Source: Pseudomonas triticifolii (GTDB lineage Bacteria; Pseudomonadota; Gammaproteobacteria; Pseudomonadales; Pseudomonadaceae). From it: a stretch of DNA of 64,000 bases. The stretch is from positions 434,001-498,000 of the forward strand of contig NZ_JACONV010000002.1 in NCBI RefSeq assembly GCF_014358015.1. Reading direction: 5' to 3'. How positions within the stretch are numbered: the first letter of the stretch is position 1; every line of letters starts with the position of its first letter. This document shows, one piece after another, positions 52,948 to 62,007 of this stretch. Position numbers and translations under genes: made by a program. The notes under the pieces were generated by a model. It did no database searches. It worked only from the letters and a program-made list of their open reading frames with translations, and had not been told where the DNA came from.

Positions 52948-54123
52948 ATGACCCGTTCATTACGAATCCTCTACATCGCCATCTTCCTGGGTCTGCTGTT
53001 GATCCTCGGCGCCTGGTCGCTGCGCAGTTTCAGCACGTTCTCGACCTCGGCCGAGACCACTGTGCTCAACGGCAAGTGGACCAAAGCGGCGGAAACTCAT
53101 TACGACGATGAGTTTCCGATCAAGCGCCTGGGCACCAACCTCTGGGCGGCCCTGGATTACAAGCTGTTCAACGAAGGCCGTCCCGGCGTCGTGCTCGGCA
53201 AGGACCAGTGGCTGTACACCGATGAAGAGTTCGACGCCGTTGCCAATGGCGAGCAGAACGAAGCGGACAACCTGGCGTTGATCCAGGGCGTGCGTGACGC
53301 ACTGGAAAAACAGGGCACCCAGCTGGTCCTGGCCATCGTTCCGGCCAAGACGCGTCTGTACCCCGAGCACATCGGTGACAACAAGCCAGCCAGCCTGCAC
53401 GCCGACCTGTACCAGCAGTTTCACGCGCAGGTCGCCAGTGCCGGGATCTTCGCGCCGGACCTGCTCGCGCCGCTGCAGGCTGCCAAGCAGAAAGGCCAGG
53501 TCTTCCTGCGTACCGACACGCACTGGACGCCAATGGGTGCCGAAGTCGCTGCGCAGCAACTGGGCGTAGCCATTGCCCAGAAGACGCCGCTGGAAGGCGA
53601 GCCTGAACAGTTCGTCACCCAGGCCAGGGGCAGTGAGTCGTACAAGGGCGACCTGACCACGTTCCTGCCACTGGACCCGCTGTTCAGCAACATGCTGCCC
53701 AAGCCTGATGAGTTGCAACAACGCAGTACCGATCCGGTCCAAGGCACAGCGGCTGGCGACGATGCGCTGTTCGCGGACAGTGACATTCCGGTCGGCCTGG
53801 TGGGCACCAGCTACAGCGCCAACCCGAACTGGAACTTCGTCGGCGCGTTGAAAGAAGCCCTGCGCAGCGATGTCGTCAACTACGCCGAAGACGGCCATGG
53901 CCCGATTCTGCCGATGCTCAAGTACCTGCAGACCGACGCCTTCAAGAACACCCCGCCGCAAGTGGTCATCTGGGAGTTCCCGGAACGCTACCTGCCAGCG
54001 CACAACGACCTTGGCGAGTTCGATCAGAAGTGGATCGCCGAGCTGAAAAAATCGCGTAACACCCAAGACAACGTGGCGTTGAGCGCCAACCCATCCGAGT
54101 CGCCCAACCGGGCGCAAAACTGA
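52948..54123 (+). CDS. algJ: Alginate O-acetyltransferase AlgJ
   Basis: Membrane-anchored periplasmic acetylesterase/transferase related to AlgX. 391 residues; N-terminal anchor at about 8-24 (LYIAIFLGLLLILGAW). Catalytic Asp190-x-His192 in RTDTHWTPMG and Ser288 in VGTSYSANPN match P. aeruginosa AlgJ. Works with AlgI and AlgF in O-acetylation. Starts 10 bases after algI. Confidence 0.97.
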   Translation: MTRSLRILYIAIFLGLLLILGAWSLRSFSTFSTSAETTVLNGKWTKAAETHYDDEFPIKRLGTNLWAALDYKLFNEGRPGVVLGKDQWLYTDEEFDAVANGEQNEADNLALIQGVRDALEKQGTQLVLAIVPAKTRLYPEHIGDNKPASLHADLYQQFHAQVASAGIFAPDLLAPLQAAKQKGQVFLRTDTHWTPMGAEVAAQQLGVAIAQKTPLEGEPEQFVTQARGSESYKGDLTTFLPLDPLFSNMLPKPDELQQRSTDPVQGTAAGDDALFADSDIPVGLVGTSYSANPNWNFVGALKEALRSDVVNYAEDGHGPILPMLKYLQTDAFKNTPPQVVIWEFPERYLPAHNDLGEFDQKWIAELKKSRNTQDNVALSANPSESPNRAQN

Positions 54124-54135
54124 GAGGACTGACTC

Positions 54136-54801
54136 ATGACCCAACACACCACTGCAAACCGTTCGAAGAACCGCCTGTTCAAAACCTGCGCACTGGCTGC
54201 TGGCCTGGGCCTGATGTCCCTGCAAGCCTTTGCAGGTGACTCGGCCCTGTACGGCCCGACCGCGCCAAAAGGCTCGACCTTCGTACGCGTCTACAACGCC
54301 AGCAGCGCTGAAATCAGCGCCAGCGTCGGCAACACCAACATGAACGAAGTCGCGCCACTGGGCAGCACCGCGTTCAGCTTCATGCCACAGGGCGACTACA
54401 CCGCCAAACTGGGCAGCCAGAGCGTGCCGGTGAAACTGGCAGGCGATCACTATTACACCCTGGTCAATAACGCCAGCGGCAAACCCCAACTGATCGAAGA
54501 ACCGCCGTTCAAGAACAAGCAGAAATCCCTGGTTCGCGTGCAGAACCTCAGCGACAAGGCACTGACCCTGAAAACCGCCGACGGCAAGACCGATGTGGTC
54601 AAAGCCGTGGCGGCCAAGGGCACCGGCGAGCGTGAAATCAACCCGGTCAAAGTCAGTCTGGCGCTGTACGACGGCGACAAGAAAGTCACCGATGTGAAAC
54701 CTGTGGCCCTGGAGCGTGGCGAAGCCGCTGTTCTGTACATCACCGGCAGTGGCAGCAGCCTCTCGCCAGTGTGGGTCAAGCCACCGGTTACAACCCGCTA
54801 A
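54136..54801 (+). CDS. algF: Alginate O-acetylation adaptor AlgF
   Basis: Periplasmic protein of 221 residues needed for acetylation; it probably bridges AlgJ and AlgX. Signal peptide to about residue 35 (LGLMSLQAFAGDSALYG). Two beta-sandwich domains are suggested by GSTFVRVYNASSAEIS and KQKSLVRVQNLSDKALTL. Starts 12 bases after algJ. No enzymatic motif is expected or seen. Confidence 0.96.
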   Translation: MTQHTTANRSKNRLFKTCALAAGLGLMSLQAFAGDSALYGPTAPKGSTFVRVYNASSAEISASVGNTNMNEVAPLGSTAFSFMPQGDYTAKLGSQSVPVKLAGDHYYTLVNNASGKPQLIEEPPFKNKQKSLVRVQNLSDKALTLKTADGKTDVVKAVAAKGTGEREINPVKVSLALYDGDKKVTDVKPVALERGEAAVLYITGSGSSLSPVWVKPPVTTR

Positions 54802-54809
54802 AGGATTTG

Positions 54810-54844
54810 GCCTGCCGGGTCATGGCGAGCCCTGACCGGCAGGC
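54810..54844 (+). other. Intercistronic hairpin between algF and algA
   Basis: GCCTGCCGGGTCA (54810-54822) pairs with TGACCGGCAGGC (54833-54844) with one bulged G. No T-run, so not a clear terminator. Confidence 0.7.
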
Positions 54845-54915
54845 GCGGAATAAGAAAAAGACAGAAACGACAGACAGCACGTACAGCCCATATTGAATGC
54901 TATTGGAGAAGTAAA

Positions 54916-56367
54916 ATGATTCCAGTGATCTTGTCAGGCGGTAGCGGTTCACGACTCTGGCCGCTTTCGCGCAAACAGTTCCCTAAACAGTTCCTGGCAC
55001 TGACCGGCGAGCACACCCTGTTCCAGCAAACCCTGGAGCGTCTGGTGTTCGATGGCATGCAGGAGCCGATCGTGGTCTGCAACAAAGAGCACCGCTTCAT
55101 CGTCAACGAGCAACTCGCGGCGCTGAAACTGGAAACCCAGGCGATTCTCATGGAACCGTTCGGTCGCAACACTGCACCGGCTGTGGCTCTGACTGCCATG
55201 AAACTGGTCAACGAGGGCAACGACGGTCTGATGCTGGTGCTGCCGGCCGATCACGTGATCGAAGACCAGAAAGCCCTGCAACGCGCACTGGCGCTGGCCA
55301 CTGTGGCCGCCGAGCGTGGCGAAATGGTGCTGTTCGGCGTACCGGCCAGCAAGCCGGAAACCGGCTACGGTTACATCAAATCCACAGCCGATGCGCTGCT
55401 GCCCGAAGGCGTGAGCCGCGTGTCGCACTTCGTCGAAAAGCCTGACGAAAAACGCGCCAAAGAGTTCGTAGAAGCCGGTGGCTACTACTGGAACAGCGGC
55501 ATGTTCCTGTTCCGCGCCAGCCGCTTCCTGGAAGAGCTGAAAAAGCACGACCCGGACATCTACGACACTTGCCTGCTGACCCTGGAGCGCAGCGTTCAGG
55601 ACGGCGATGCCGTTGAGATCGACGCCTCCACCTTCGCCTGCTGCCCGGACAATTCCATCGACTACGCCGTCATGGAAAAAACCCAGCGCGCCTGCGTCGT
55701 GCCACTGTCGGCTGGCTGGAGCGATGTCGGCTGCTGGTCGTCGCTGTGGGAAGTCAATGCCAAGGATGCCAACGGCAACGTCACCAAGGGCGACGTCGTC
55801 ATCCAGGACAGCCGCAACTGCATGATCCATGGCAACGGCAAACTGGTGTCGGTGATCGGTCTGGACAACATTGTGGTCGTCGAAACCAAGGACGCCATGA
55901 TGATTGCCCACAAGGACAAGGTTCAGGGCGTCAAGCAGATGGTTGCCACGCTGAACGAACAGGGTCGCACCGAAACCCAGAACCACCTCGAAGTCTATCG
56001 CCCGTGGGGCTCTTACGATTCCGTGGACATGGGCGGCCGCTTCCAGGTCAAGCGCATCTCGGTCAAGCCGGGCGCGTGCCTGTCGCTGCAGATGCACCAC
56101 CACCGTGCCGAACACTGGATCGTGGTATCCGGTACCGCGCAGGTGACCTGTGACGAGAACGTGTTCCTGCTCACTGAAAACCAGTCCACTTACATCCCGA
56201 TCGCCTCGGTCCATCGCCTGAAAAACCCAGGCAAGATCCCGTTGGAAATCATCGAAGTGCAATCGGGCAGCTACCTGGGCGAAGACGATATCGAGCGTTT
56301 CGAAGATATCTACGGCCGCTCGGGCGCGCTGGAAACCGGTGTCAAAACGCAGACCATTGCGCGTTGA
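54916..56367 (+). CDS. algA: Phosphomannose isomerase/GDP-mannose pyrophosphorylase
   Basis: Bifunctional enzyme giving mannose-6-phosphate and GDP-mannose at the head of the pathway. 483 residues. N-terminal pyrophosphorylase motif GGSGSRLWPLSRKQFPKQF; the FVEKPDEKRA segment is typical. C-terminal cupin isomerase with zinc-ligand stretch QMHHHRAEHWIVVSG. 114 bases after algF, with a hairpin between. A 19-base-pair terminator follows, closing the operon. Confidence 0.98.
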   Translation: MIPVILSGGSGSRLWPLSRKQFPKQFLALTGEHTLFQQTLERLVFDGMQEPIVVCNKEHRFIVNEQLAALKLETQAILMEPFGRNTAPAVALTAMKLVNEGNDGLMLVLPADHVIEDQKALQRALALATVAAERGEMVLFGVPASKPETGYGYIKSTADALLPEGVSRVSHFVEKPDEKRAKEFVEAGGYYWNSGMFLFRASRFLEELKKHDPDIYDTCLLTLERSVQDGDAVEIDASTFACCPDNSIDYAVMEKTQRACVVPLSAGWSDVGCWSSLWEVNAKDANGNVTKGDVVIQDSRNCMIHGNGKLVSVIGLDNIVVVETKDAMMIAHKDKVQGVKQMVATLNEQGRTETQNHLEVYRPWGSYDSVDMGGRFQVKRISVKPGACLSLQMHHHRAEHWIVVSGTAQVTCDENVFLLTENQSTYIPIASVHRLKNPGKIPLEIIEVQSGSYLGEDDIERFEDIYGRSGALETGVKTQTIAR

Positions 56368-56398
56368 TCAACGGCTAGCAAAAAAGCGGTAGTACACC

Positions 56399-56455
56399 GG
56401 CCTCCGACACTGTCTTGCGAATCCCCATCCGCAAGACAGTGTCGGGGGCTTTTTT
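56399..56455 (+). terminator. Terminator of the alginate operon
   Basis: A 19-base stem, CCTCCGACACTGTCTTGCG (56401-56419) with CGCAAGACAGTGTCGGGGG (56430-56448), one G-U pair, followed by CTTTTTT. Confidence 0.93.
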
Positions 56456-56582
56456 GTGGCTGCGATAAAGACTCGTGGACCCGCTTCGTTTCTCTGGCCA
56501 CTGTCATTTCTGTCAGTAGCCAAAAATATTCACGCTGCTTAACGTTAGCGGACCGTCAGCCGCACCGTTCGCAGGTATCGCT

Positions 56583-56948
56583 ATGAGCAGCCCATCCAGC
56601 CCCACCATTCCCGTACCTTTTGTCGCAGAGGCAAAACCTGGAAAAACTGGCACCGAGGACATTTACGAAGTCATCCTCAAGGGCCCTATCACTCTTGAAC
56701 TGCCTGCATTCGACGATGAGTCCTGCACCTTGGTTTTGTTGAACCTGGCCAATGCAGACGGCACTAATCGTCCGTTGGCCAGCGGCAACTCTCCCTTTAC
56801 ATCGGGCCAGCCCACGCGTGTGACGATCACCAACGACCACACTGAAGAGAGCATGAATTTCAAACCAGGGCAAAAAGCAAAAATCACAGGCGTACTGGTC
56901 GGAAGTAGCGCTAAGTTGCCAGCGTCGAGGATTTACAGCTTCGTGTGA
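56583..56948 (+). CDS. Hypothetical protein downstream of algA
   Basis: 121 residues; I do not recognise a family. No signal peptide or membrane segment. The Ser/Pro-rich start (SSPSSPTIPVPFVAEAKPGK) is followed by alternating hydrophobic stretches, such as YEVILKGPITLELP and CTLVLLNLANADG, and QPTRVTITNDHTEE, suggesting a small beta-rich fold. GCAGGTATCGCT precedes the ATG. It stands alone after the alginate terminator. Codon usage looks a little lower in GC than the operon. Confidence 0.7.
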   Translation: MSSPSSPTIPVPFVAEAKPGKTGTEDIYEVILKGPITLELPAFDDESCTLVLLNLANADGTNRPLASGNSPFTSGQPTRVTITNDHTEESMNFKPGQKAKITGVLVGSSAKLPASRIYSFV

Positions 56949-57092
56949 CTGAGCACTGCCGGTCATAGCACCGGGATGATGCGCAGCTGCATCATCCCGG
57001 TCGCATTCCCACCACCCTGTGCGACCTCATTGGTCAACCGCCCTACCCTTTCTGTAGGATGTTCAGCACCGCCCCTGCTGGAGACCCTCTGC

Positions 57093-57557
57093 ATGCTGAT
57101 CGGCATCCTGTTAATCCTGACCTGGCTCATCCTGTTGCTGCGCTATCCTGCCAAAGCCTTGCCGGTGTCGCTTGCGGCCGCTGTTGGCCTTGGGATCGTG
57201 GCGGCTATCGTGATCTGGCAGGACAGCCGCGAGACACGCCAGCTGGAGCAACTGGATATCCGGCTGGCCTATGCACCGCAGCAGTGCCCCACGGATCGCC
57301 CGTTGCAGGTCTCGATCACCAACCGCAACAAGGCGGCGCTGCTGGAGCTTCGCTGGCGTATTGCGGCTTACGCGCCAGGCGATACCGTCAATCTGGCGGA
57401 CAACACCTACACGTCGGCGCGTTATCGCGGACCGGGCGAATTGCAGGCAGACGGCCATTGGCAGGACTGTGTACCCGTACCGGCATTGCGTAATGGCTAT
57501 CGCCCGCAAACCCTGGAGTTTCGCGCAGAACATCTGCAAGGCAGTTTCTCGGACTGA
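57093..57557 (+). CDS. Small membrane-anchored hypothetical protein
   Basis: 154 residues from the ATG at 57093, with GGAGA upstream. Two hydrophobic segments (LIGILLILTWLILLL and ALPVSLAAAVGLGIVAAIVI) are followed by a periplasmic or cytoplasmic domain of ~100 residues with a Cys pair (QQCPTDRP and WQDCVPVP) that could form a disulfide. Similar Pseudomonas proteins are often called multidrug transporter, without basis. The SDR gene follows 17 bases later, so they are probably cotranscribed. Confidence 0.78.
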   Translation: MLIGILLILTWLILLLRYPAKALPVSLAAAVGLGIVAAIVIWQDSRETRQLEQLDIRLAYAPQQCPTDRPLQVSITNRNKAALLELRWRIAAYAPGDTVNLADNTYTSARYRGPGELQADGHWQDCVPVPALRNGYRPQTLEFRAEHLQGSFSD

Positions 57558-57574
57558 CCCACAAGGACATCGAC

Positions 57575-58393
57575 ATGCCCATCGCTCTCATCACAGGCTG
57601 TTCCAGCGGAATAGGCCGCGCACTGGCTGACGCCTTCAAGGCAACCGGCTACGAGGTCTGGGCCACCGCGCGTAAACAGGAAGACGTCGCGACCCTGAGT
57701 GCGGCAGGTTTCATCGCCGTGCAACTGGACGTCAACGACCGCATGGCCCTGGAGCAGCTTGCTGCCGGGCTGGAACACAGCGGGCTCGATGTGCTGATCA
57801 ATAACGCCGGTTACGGTGCAATGGGGCCGCTGCTGGATGGCGGCGTGGAAGCGTTGCAGCGTCAGTTCGAAACCAATGTGTTTTCAGTGGTCGGCGTCAC
57901 CCGGGCGCTGTTCCCGGCGCTGCGTCGCAACAAGGGACTGGTGGTCAATATCGGCAGTGTGTCTGGCGTGCTGGTCACGCCGTTTGCGGGCGCTTACTGC
58001 GCGTCGAAAGCGGCCGTGCATGCCCTGAGCGATGCGCTGCGTCTGGAGCTGGCACCTTTCGGGGTGCAGGTTATGGAAGTCCAGCCGGGTGCCATTGCTT
58101 CGAGCTTTGCGAAGAACGCCAGCCACGAGGCCGAGCAGTTGATCAGCGAACAGTCGCCCTGGTGGCCGATCCGTGAAGGCATCCGTGCGCGCGCCAAGGC
58201 CTCGCAGGACAACCCCACACCCGCCACCGATTTCGCCCGCGACCTGCTCAAGGCTGCCCAACAAACCAACCCGCCGCGCCTGCTGCGTCTGGGTAACGGC
58301 TCGCGGGTGTTGCCACTGATGTCATGGCTGCTGCCCAAGGGCCTGCTGGAAGGTGGACTGCGCAAGCGGTTCGGGCTGAATGCTTCGCTGTGA
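57575..58393 (+). CDS. SDR-family oxidoreductase
   Basis: 272 residues, classical short-chain dehydrogenase. NAD(P) motif TGCSSGIG; NNAGYG; catalytic Ser in IGSVSGVLVTP and YCASK with the Tyr and Lys. C-terminal tail beyond the fold is ~20 residues. AAGGACATCGAC precedes the ATG. The arginine after the glycine motif (WATARK) suggests NADP preference, by analogy. Substrate unknown. Confidence 0.92.
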   Translation: MPIALITGCSSGIGRALADAFKATGYEVWATARKQEDVATLSAAGFIAVQLDVNDRMALEQLAAGLEHSGLDVLINNAGYGAMGPLLDGGVEALQRQFETNVFSVVGVTRALFPALRRNKGLVVNIGSVSGVLVTPFAGAYCASKAAVHALSDALRLELAPFGVQVMEVQPGAIASSFAKNASHEAEQLISEQSPWWPIREGIRARAKASQDNPTPATDFARDLLKAAQQTNPPRLLRLGNGSRVLPLMSWLLPKGLLEGGLRKRFGLNASL

Positions 58394-58751
58394 TCGTGAT
58401 CTCTGGCCCCCATGATCGTGCCCACTTTCAGCGCTCAGCGTTAATACACAAGTCCAGAGGACGCGTAACACGGGCCAAAGCTAAAGCGTCTGACTGAGCG
58501 CGTGCCCGTGGGAGCGGACTTGTCCGCGAAGAGGCCGGTACATCCACCAGAGAGGTAATCACCAAACTGCTGCATTCGCGGACAAGTCCGCTCCTACAAT
58601 CCAAACCGTGGGAGGCGGATTGCCGGCGATGGCGTCCACTCAGTCACCGCCAGGTCGCTTCAGAAAAAGCATCGCCGGCAAGCCGCCTCCCACAGTCCGT
58701 TGGTTACAGCACGACGTGTATATAACGCCGAGCGCAGGGCGTGGGGAGCAA
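58394..58751. other. Intergenic region with a four-unit REP cluster
   Basis: 358 bases between convergent genes (SDR and the HlyD-type gene). The REP units are given separately. No gene is seen. Confidence 0.75.
58508..58693. repeat. Cluster of four REP units in two inverted pairs
   Basis: Pair A: GTGGGAGCGGACTTGTCC (from 58508 to 58530 with its CGCGAA tail) and its inverted copy at 58575-58597. Pair B: GTGGGAGGCGGATTGCCGG (58608-58631) and its inverted copy at 58668-58693. The two pairs are different REP variants, with 10 bases between the pairs. Each pair can fold as a long hairpin. Location between converging genes is typical for Pseudomonas REPs. Confidence 0.85.
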
Positions 58752-59606
58752 TCAACCCGGCGTCACAATCACCGTGCAGGTCATCCCCGCTGACAGCAAT
58801 ACGCCTTCCGGCACGCGATCCAGATGAATGCGCACCGGCACGCGCTGGGCCAGGCGGACCCAATTGAAGGTCGGGTTGACGTCGGCAACCAGCTCGCGGC
58901 TTTGCGGGTTATCGCGGTCATAGATGCCGCGAGCAATGCTTTCGACGTGGCCCTGAATGACCTCGCCGCTCATCAGTTGCATGTCGGCAGCGTCGCCCAC
59001 ATTCAGGTGCGGCAGTTTGGTTTCTTCGAAAAAGCCGTACACCCAGAACGAGTGCATGTCGACCACCGCCATCTTCGCTTCGCCCATTCGCGCATAGTCG
59101 CCCCGGTGCACATTCAGGTTAGTGACATAACCATCCACGGACGCCAGCACGCGGGTGCGCGACAGGTTCAGTTCGGCCGCCTCCAGTTGTGCCTGAGCCA
59201 GTTGGTAATCAGCCAGCGCAGAGGTCGCGATGGTGCTCGCGTCTTCGCGGTTTTCCGCCGAAATCACCAGTTCATCCAGGTCGGCACGGCGTTTGGCGTT
59301 GAGCGTGCGCATCTCCCAGGTCGCCTTGCGCGAGGCCAATAGCGCCTGGGCCTGCTTGACCGCAATCCGGTAATGCTCCGGATCGATCTGCATTAACAGG
59401 TCCCCGCGTTTGACTTGCTGGTTGTCATGCACAGGCACGTCGATCACGGTGCCGGACACGTCTGCCGCCACATTGATGATGTCAGCCCGCACTCGCCCGT
59501 CCCGGGTCCAGGGTGTTTCCATGTAATGAACCCACAGTGTTCGCCCGATCCACAGGGCCAGCGCCAGAAACAACAACGTGGCGATCACGCTGAAAAACTT
59601 TTTCAT
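58752..59606 (-). CDS. HlyD-family efflux membrane-fusion protein (AaeA type)
   Basis: 284 residues from the ATG at 59606 (KKFFSVIATLLFLALALWIG); an ATG at 59630 overlapping the DUF1656 stop would add 8 residues. One N-terminal anchor, then a lipoyl-like segment (VAADVSGTVIDVPVHDNQQV KRGD region), an alpha-hairpin and a beta-barrel with SFWVYGFFEETKLPHLNVGD. Last gene of nodT-FUSC-DUF1656-hlyD. AaeA of E. coli exports hydroxylated aromatic acids with AaeB; the substrate here is inferred only by homology. Confidence 0.9.
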   Translation of the reverse strand: MKKFFSVIATLLFLALALWIGRTLWVHYMETPWTRDGRVRADIINVAADVSGTVIDVPVHDNQQVKRGDLLMQIDPEHYRIAVKQAQALLASRKATWEMRTLNAKRRADLDELVISAENREDASTIATSALADYQLAQAQLEAAELNLSRTRVLASVDGYVTNLNVHRGDYARMGEAKMAVVDMHSFWVYGFFEETKLPHLNVGDAADMQLMSGEVIQGHVESIARGIYDRDNPQSRELVADVNPTFNWVRLAQRVPVRIHLDRVPEGVLLSAGMTCTVIVTPG

Positions 59607-59629
59607 CCAGAGATTTTCCGAGCCAGGCA

Positions 59630-59830
59630 TCAACGATAAAGAGGCAGCGCCAAGGCGCCGAACAGACAGGTGAACAGGCTCAGGCGCAGCAACGCCGGAT
59701 GCCAGACATGGCGATACAGGTCCAGCGCCGCCAGCAGACGATCCAGCGCCCAGGCCAGAACCATCGCTATCAAAAAAATCAGCGTCACGGTCGGCAGGTA
59801 CAGGCCGTGGAAGGCAATCTCACGTGGCAT
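59630..59830 (-). CDS. DUF1656 small inner-membrane protein (AaeX type)
   Basis: 66 residues from the ATG at 59830 (PREIAFHGLYLPTVTLIFLI). Two membrane segments. The motif EIAFHGLYLP is the DUF1656 hallmark. It overlaps the end of the FUSC gene by 11 bases and is followed within 24 bases by the HlyD gene, so translation is coupled. Often found between FUSC and HlyD genes; precise role unknown. Confidence 0.9.
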   Translation of the reverse strand: MPREIAFHGLYLPTVTLIFLIAMVLAWALDRLLAALDLYRHVWHPALLRLSLFTCLFGALALPLYR

Positions 59831-62006
59831 GGGCCACTCCCGAAGCATGAGGAATCTGGCCATACGCGGCCAAGGGTGACTGAGGGTCCAGCAACGAGGT
59901 GCGGATGAAGTGCAGGTAGCTCTTCACTCTACGCAGCACTGACGTATCAAAGTGCGAGGCGAACGGCTCGTCCGCTTCTTGAACCCGATTGAGCGCCTGA
60001 TCGACGGCCAGCAGACAGCGCTGCAGGTTGGTCTCGTCAGGCTGAATGAACAGGCGGATCAACGCGCGGCCCATGACCCGCAGCGCGATGCGCCAGGGTT
60101 GATACGCCGCGTACGCCGGATGCACCGGCAGCGCTTCCTGCTCGCGGCGCAGGTCGATGATTGCGTGGCCGATCTCCAGCACCACGAACATCCAGCGCAA
60201 CAGTTCGCGCTGCACCTCAGGCCGACTGATCGCCAGGCCGTACGCCTGATGCATCAAGTCGCGGGTCTGGCTTTCGAAACGCGAACCCAGCCGCGGCAAG
60301 GGCGCGCTGATCGCGAACACCACCTGATCACGCAGCGCCTGCTCCAGCCGTTGCCACATCCAGCGACTGTTGGGCGGCAGAATGATTGCGCCCGCCAAGG
60401 CACAGAACAGCATGCCGATCACCATGGCGAGGTAATCGTTGATAAAGGTGTAGGGGTCGTAAACCGTCAGATTGTCCGGCACCGAGCCTATGCTGAAAAA
60501 GATCAGCAAGCCCAGACCGTACCCCGTCCATTGCGGCCGCGAGCCGAGAAACGCGCCGAGCACGAAGACCGGAGCCAGTAAAAAACACAACAGAGCAAAG
60601 CCATCGACCTGCGGAAACAGAAAAAACGTTTCGACAAACCCCAACAGCGCGCCGAGCAACGTGCCGCTGGCCATCTGAAACGACAGGCGTTTGGGGTCAG
60701 GGGTGGTGGAAGACAGCGCAACCGTCGCCGCCGAGGCCAGCGTCATGACGGCCCCGCTGGGCCAGGCCGTCAGCACCCAGTACGTACTCAACAGTGCGAC
60801 CACACTTGTTGCACGGACACCGGCCGCCACCGCCGTCAGCCAATGCGTGCGTGGCTCGAACGACTCGTTCCACTGCTCGCGTACATGGTGGTGATCAGCC
60901 AGCGATGCGTGGGTCTGGGCGTAGCTGAGCAACTCGTCCAGCAGGCGATACAGCAACTCGAACGCGGTGTGAAAATCCAGCCACTGGGCATCGTTCGGGG
61001 ATGTGCTTTCGAACCCCGCACGCAGGTGTCTCACCGTTTGGGGCCAGTTCGTCTTGAGCGCTTGCAACTGTGTCGCCAGACGGACTGCATCGGGACTGGT
61101 CAAGGCCCTGTCGGCGAAAGCGTCAAGCAGCGAAGTCATCTGATCAAGGCCCGGCTGGACATGCTTCAACACCGCGCTCGATCGTTCGGCGCGCAGCCTG
61201 TCGAGCAACTGATGCAGCGCATTGAAACGCGTGGTAACGGCCATGAATTCGCTGTTCAGACGATTGAGCCGGCCATTACGTCGACGCATGTGCGGGTCTT
61301 CGAACACTGTGACGCTGCGCAGCCCCTCCAGGCCGATGGCTTCTGCGACGAATCGTACGTTGCCGGTCTCGAAAACAGTTCGCGCCTGATCTCCCTGCAG
61401 GCCATCGATCACGAAACGGGCAAAGCTGCCGAAACGCAGATACAACGCATTGCGCATGGACGCGCTGGAACTCTGCGGCAGCAGCGCCGCACTGACCGCC
61501 GTGGCACAAAGAATGCCCAACGAGATTTCCAGCACGCGCCACACCGCCGCCATGAATGCGCCTTGCGGGTGCGCCAGCGCTGGCAAACCGACCATCGCAG
61601 CGGTATAACCAGCCAGCACGAAACCATACGCACGAAAGTTGCGGTAGCGTGCCGCACCTGCCGAACACAGCCCGACCCACAACGCCAGGCACCCCAGAAA
61701 CGGCACCGAATTCTGGGCGAACAGCGCCATCAGCAGCACCATCATCGCCGAACCCGCCAGCGTGCCCAGCAGGCGATAAAAGCTCTTGGCGAACACCTGC
61801 CCGCTCTGCGGCTGCATGACGATGAACACCGTAATCATTGCCGTGCGCGGCTGCGGCAGCTCCAGACGCAGCGCCAGCCAGTACGTCAGAAACGCGGCGA
61901 TCAGCACCTTGCCGATGTAGATCCACGTGACCCCGTCACTGCGCGCCCAGCTATTGAGTTCACGGCGCCAGGGCAAGGCGATGAAACGATGAGCGAGCTT
62001 AATCAT
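59820..62006 (-). CDS. FUSC-family inner-membrane efflux protein (AaeB type)
   Basis: 728 residues from the ATG at 62006 (IKLAHRFIALPWRRELNSWA). Two sets of about five or six membrane helices, near 22-170 and 365-510, each followed by a cytoplasmic domain, as in AaeB and fusaric-acid resistance proteins; WIYIGKVLIAAFLTYWLALR starts the first set. Starts 1 base after the nodT stop. Probably exports aromatic acids or phenolics; substrate inferred. Confidence 0.92.
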   Translation of the reverse strand: MIKLAHRFIALPWRRELNSWARSDGVTWIYIGKVLIAAFLTYWLALRLELPQPRTAMITVFIVMQPQSGQVFAKSFYRLLGTLAGSAMMVLLMALFAQNSVPFLGCLALWVGLCSAGAARYRNFRAYGFVLAGYTAAMVGLPALAHPQGAFMAAVWRVLEISLGILCATAVSAALLPQSSSASMRNALYLRFGSFARFVIDGLQGDQARTVFETGNVRFVAEAIGLEGLRSVTVFEDPHMRRRNGRLNRLNSEFMAVTTRFNALHQLLDRLRAERSSAVLKHVQPGLDQMTSLLDAFADRALTSPDAVRLATQLQALKTNWPQTVRHLRAGFESTSPNDAQWLDFHTAFELLYRLLDELLSYAQTHASLADHHHVREQWNESFEPRTHWLTAVAAGVRATSVVALLSTYWVLTAWPSGAVMTLASAATVALSSTTPDPKRLSFQMASGTLLGALLGFVETFFLFPQVDGFALLCFLLAPVFVLGAFLGSRPQWTGYGLGLLIFFSIGSVPDNLTVYDPYTFINDYLAMVIGMLFCALAGAIILPPNSRWMWQRLEQALRDQVVFAISAPLPRLGSRFESQTRDLMHQAYGLAISRPEVQRELLRWMFVVLEIGHAIIDLRREQEALPVHPAYAAYQPWRIALRVMGRALIRLFIQPDETNLQRCLLAVDQALNRVQEADEPFASHFDTSVLRRVKSYLHFIRTSLLDPQSPLAAYGQIPHASGVAHAT

Positions 62007-62007
62007 C

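Noticed and set aside
54949..56262. Long antisense frame opposite algA
   Set aside because: Same shadow effect; AlgA is unambiguous on the plus strand.
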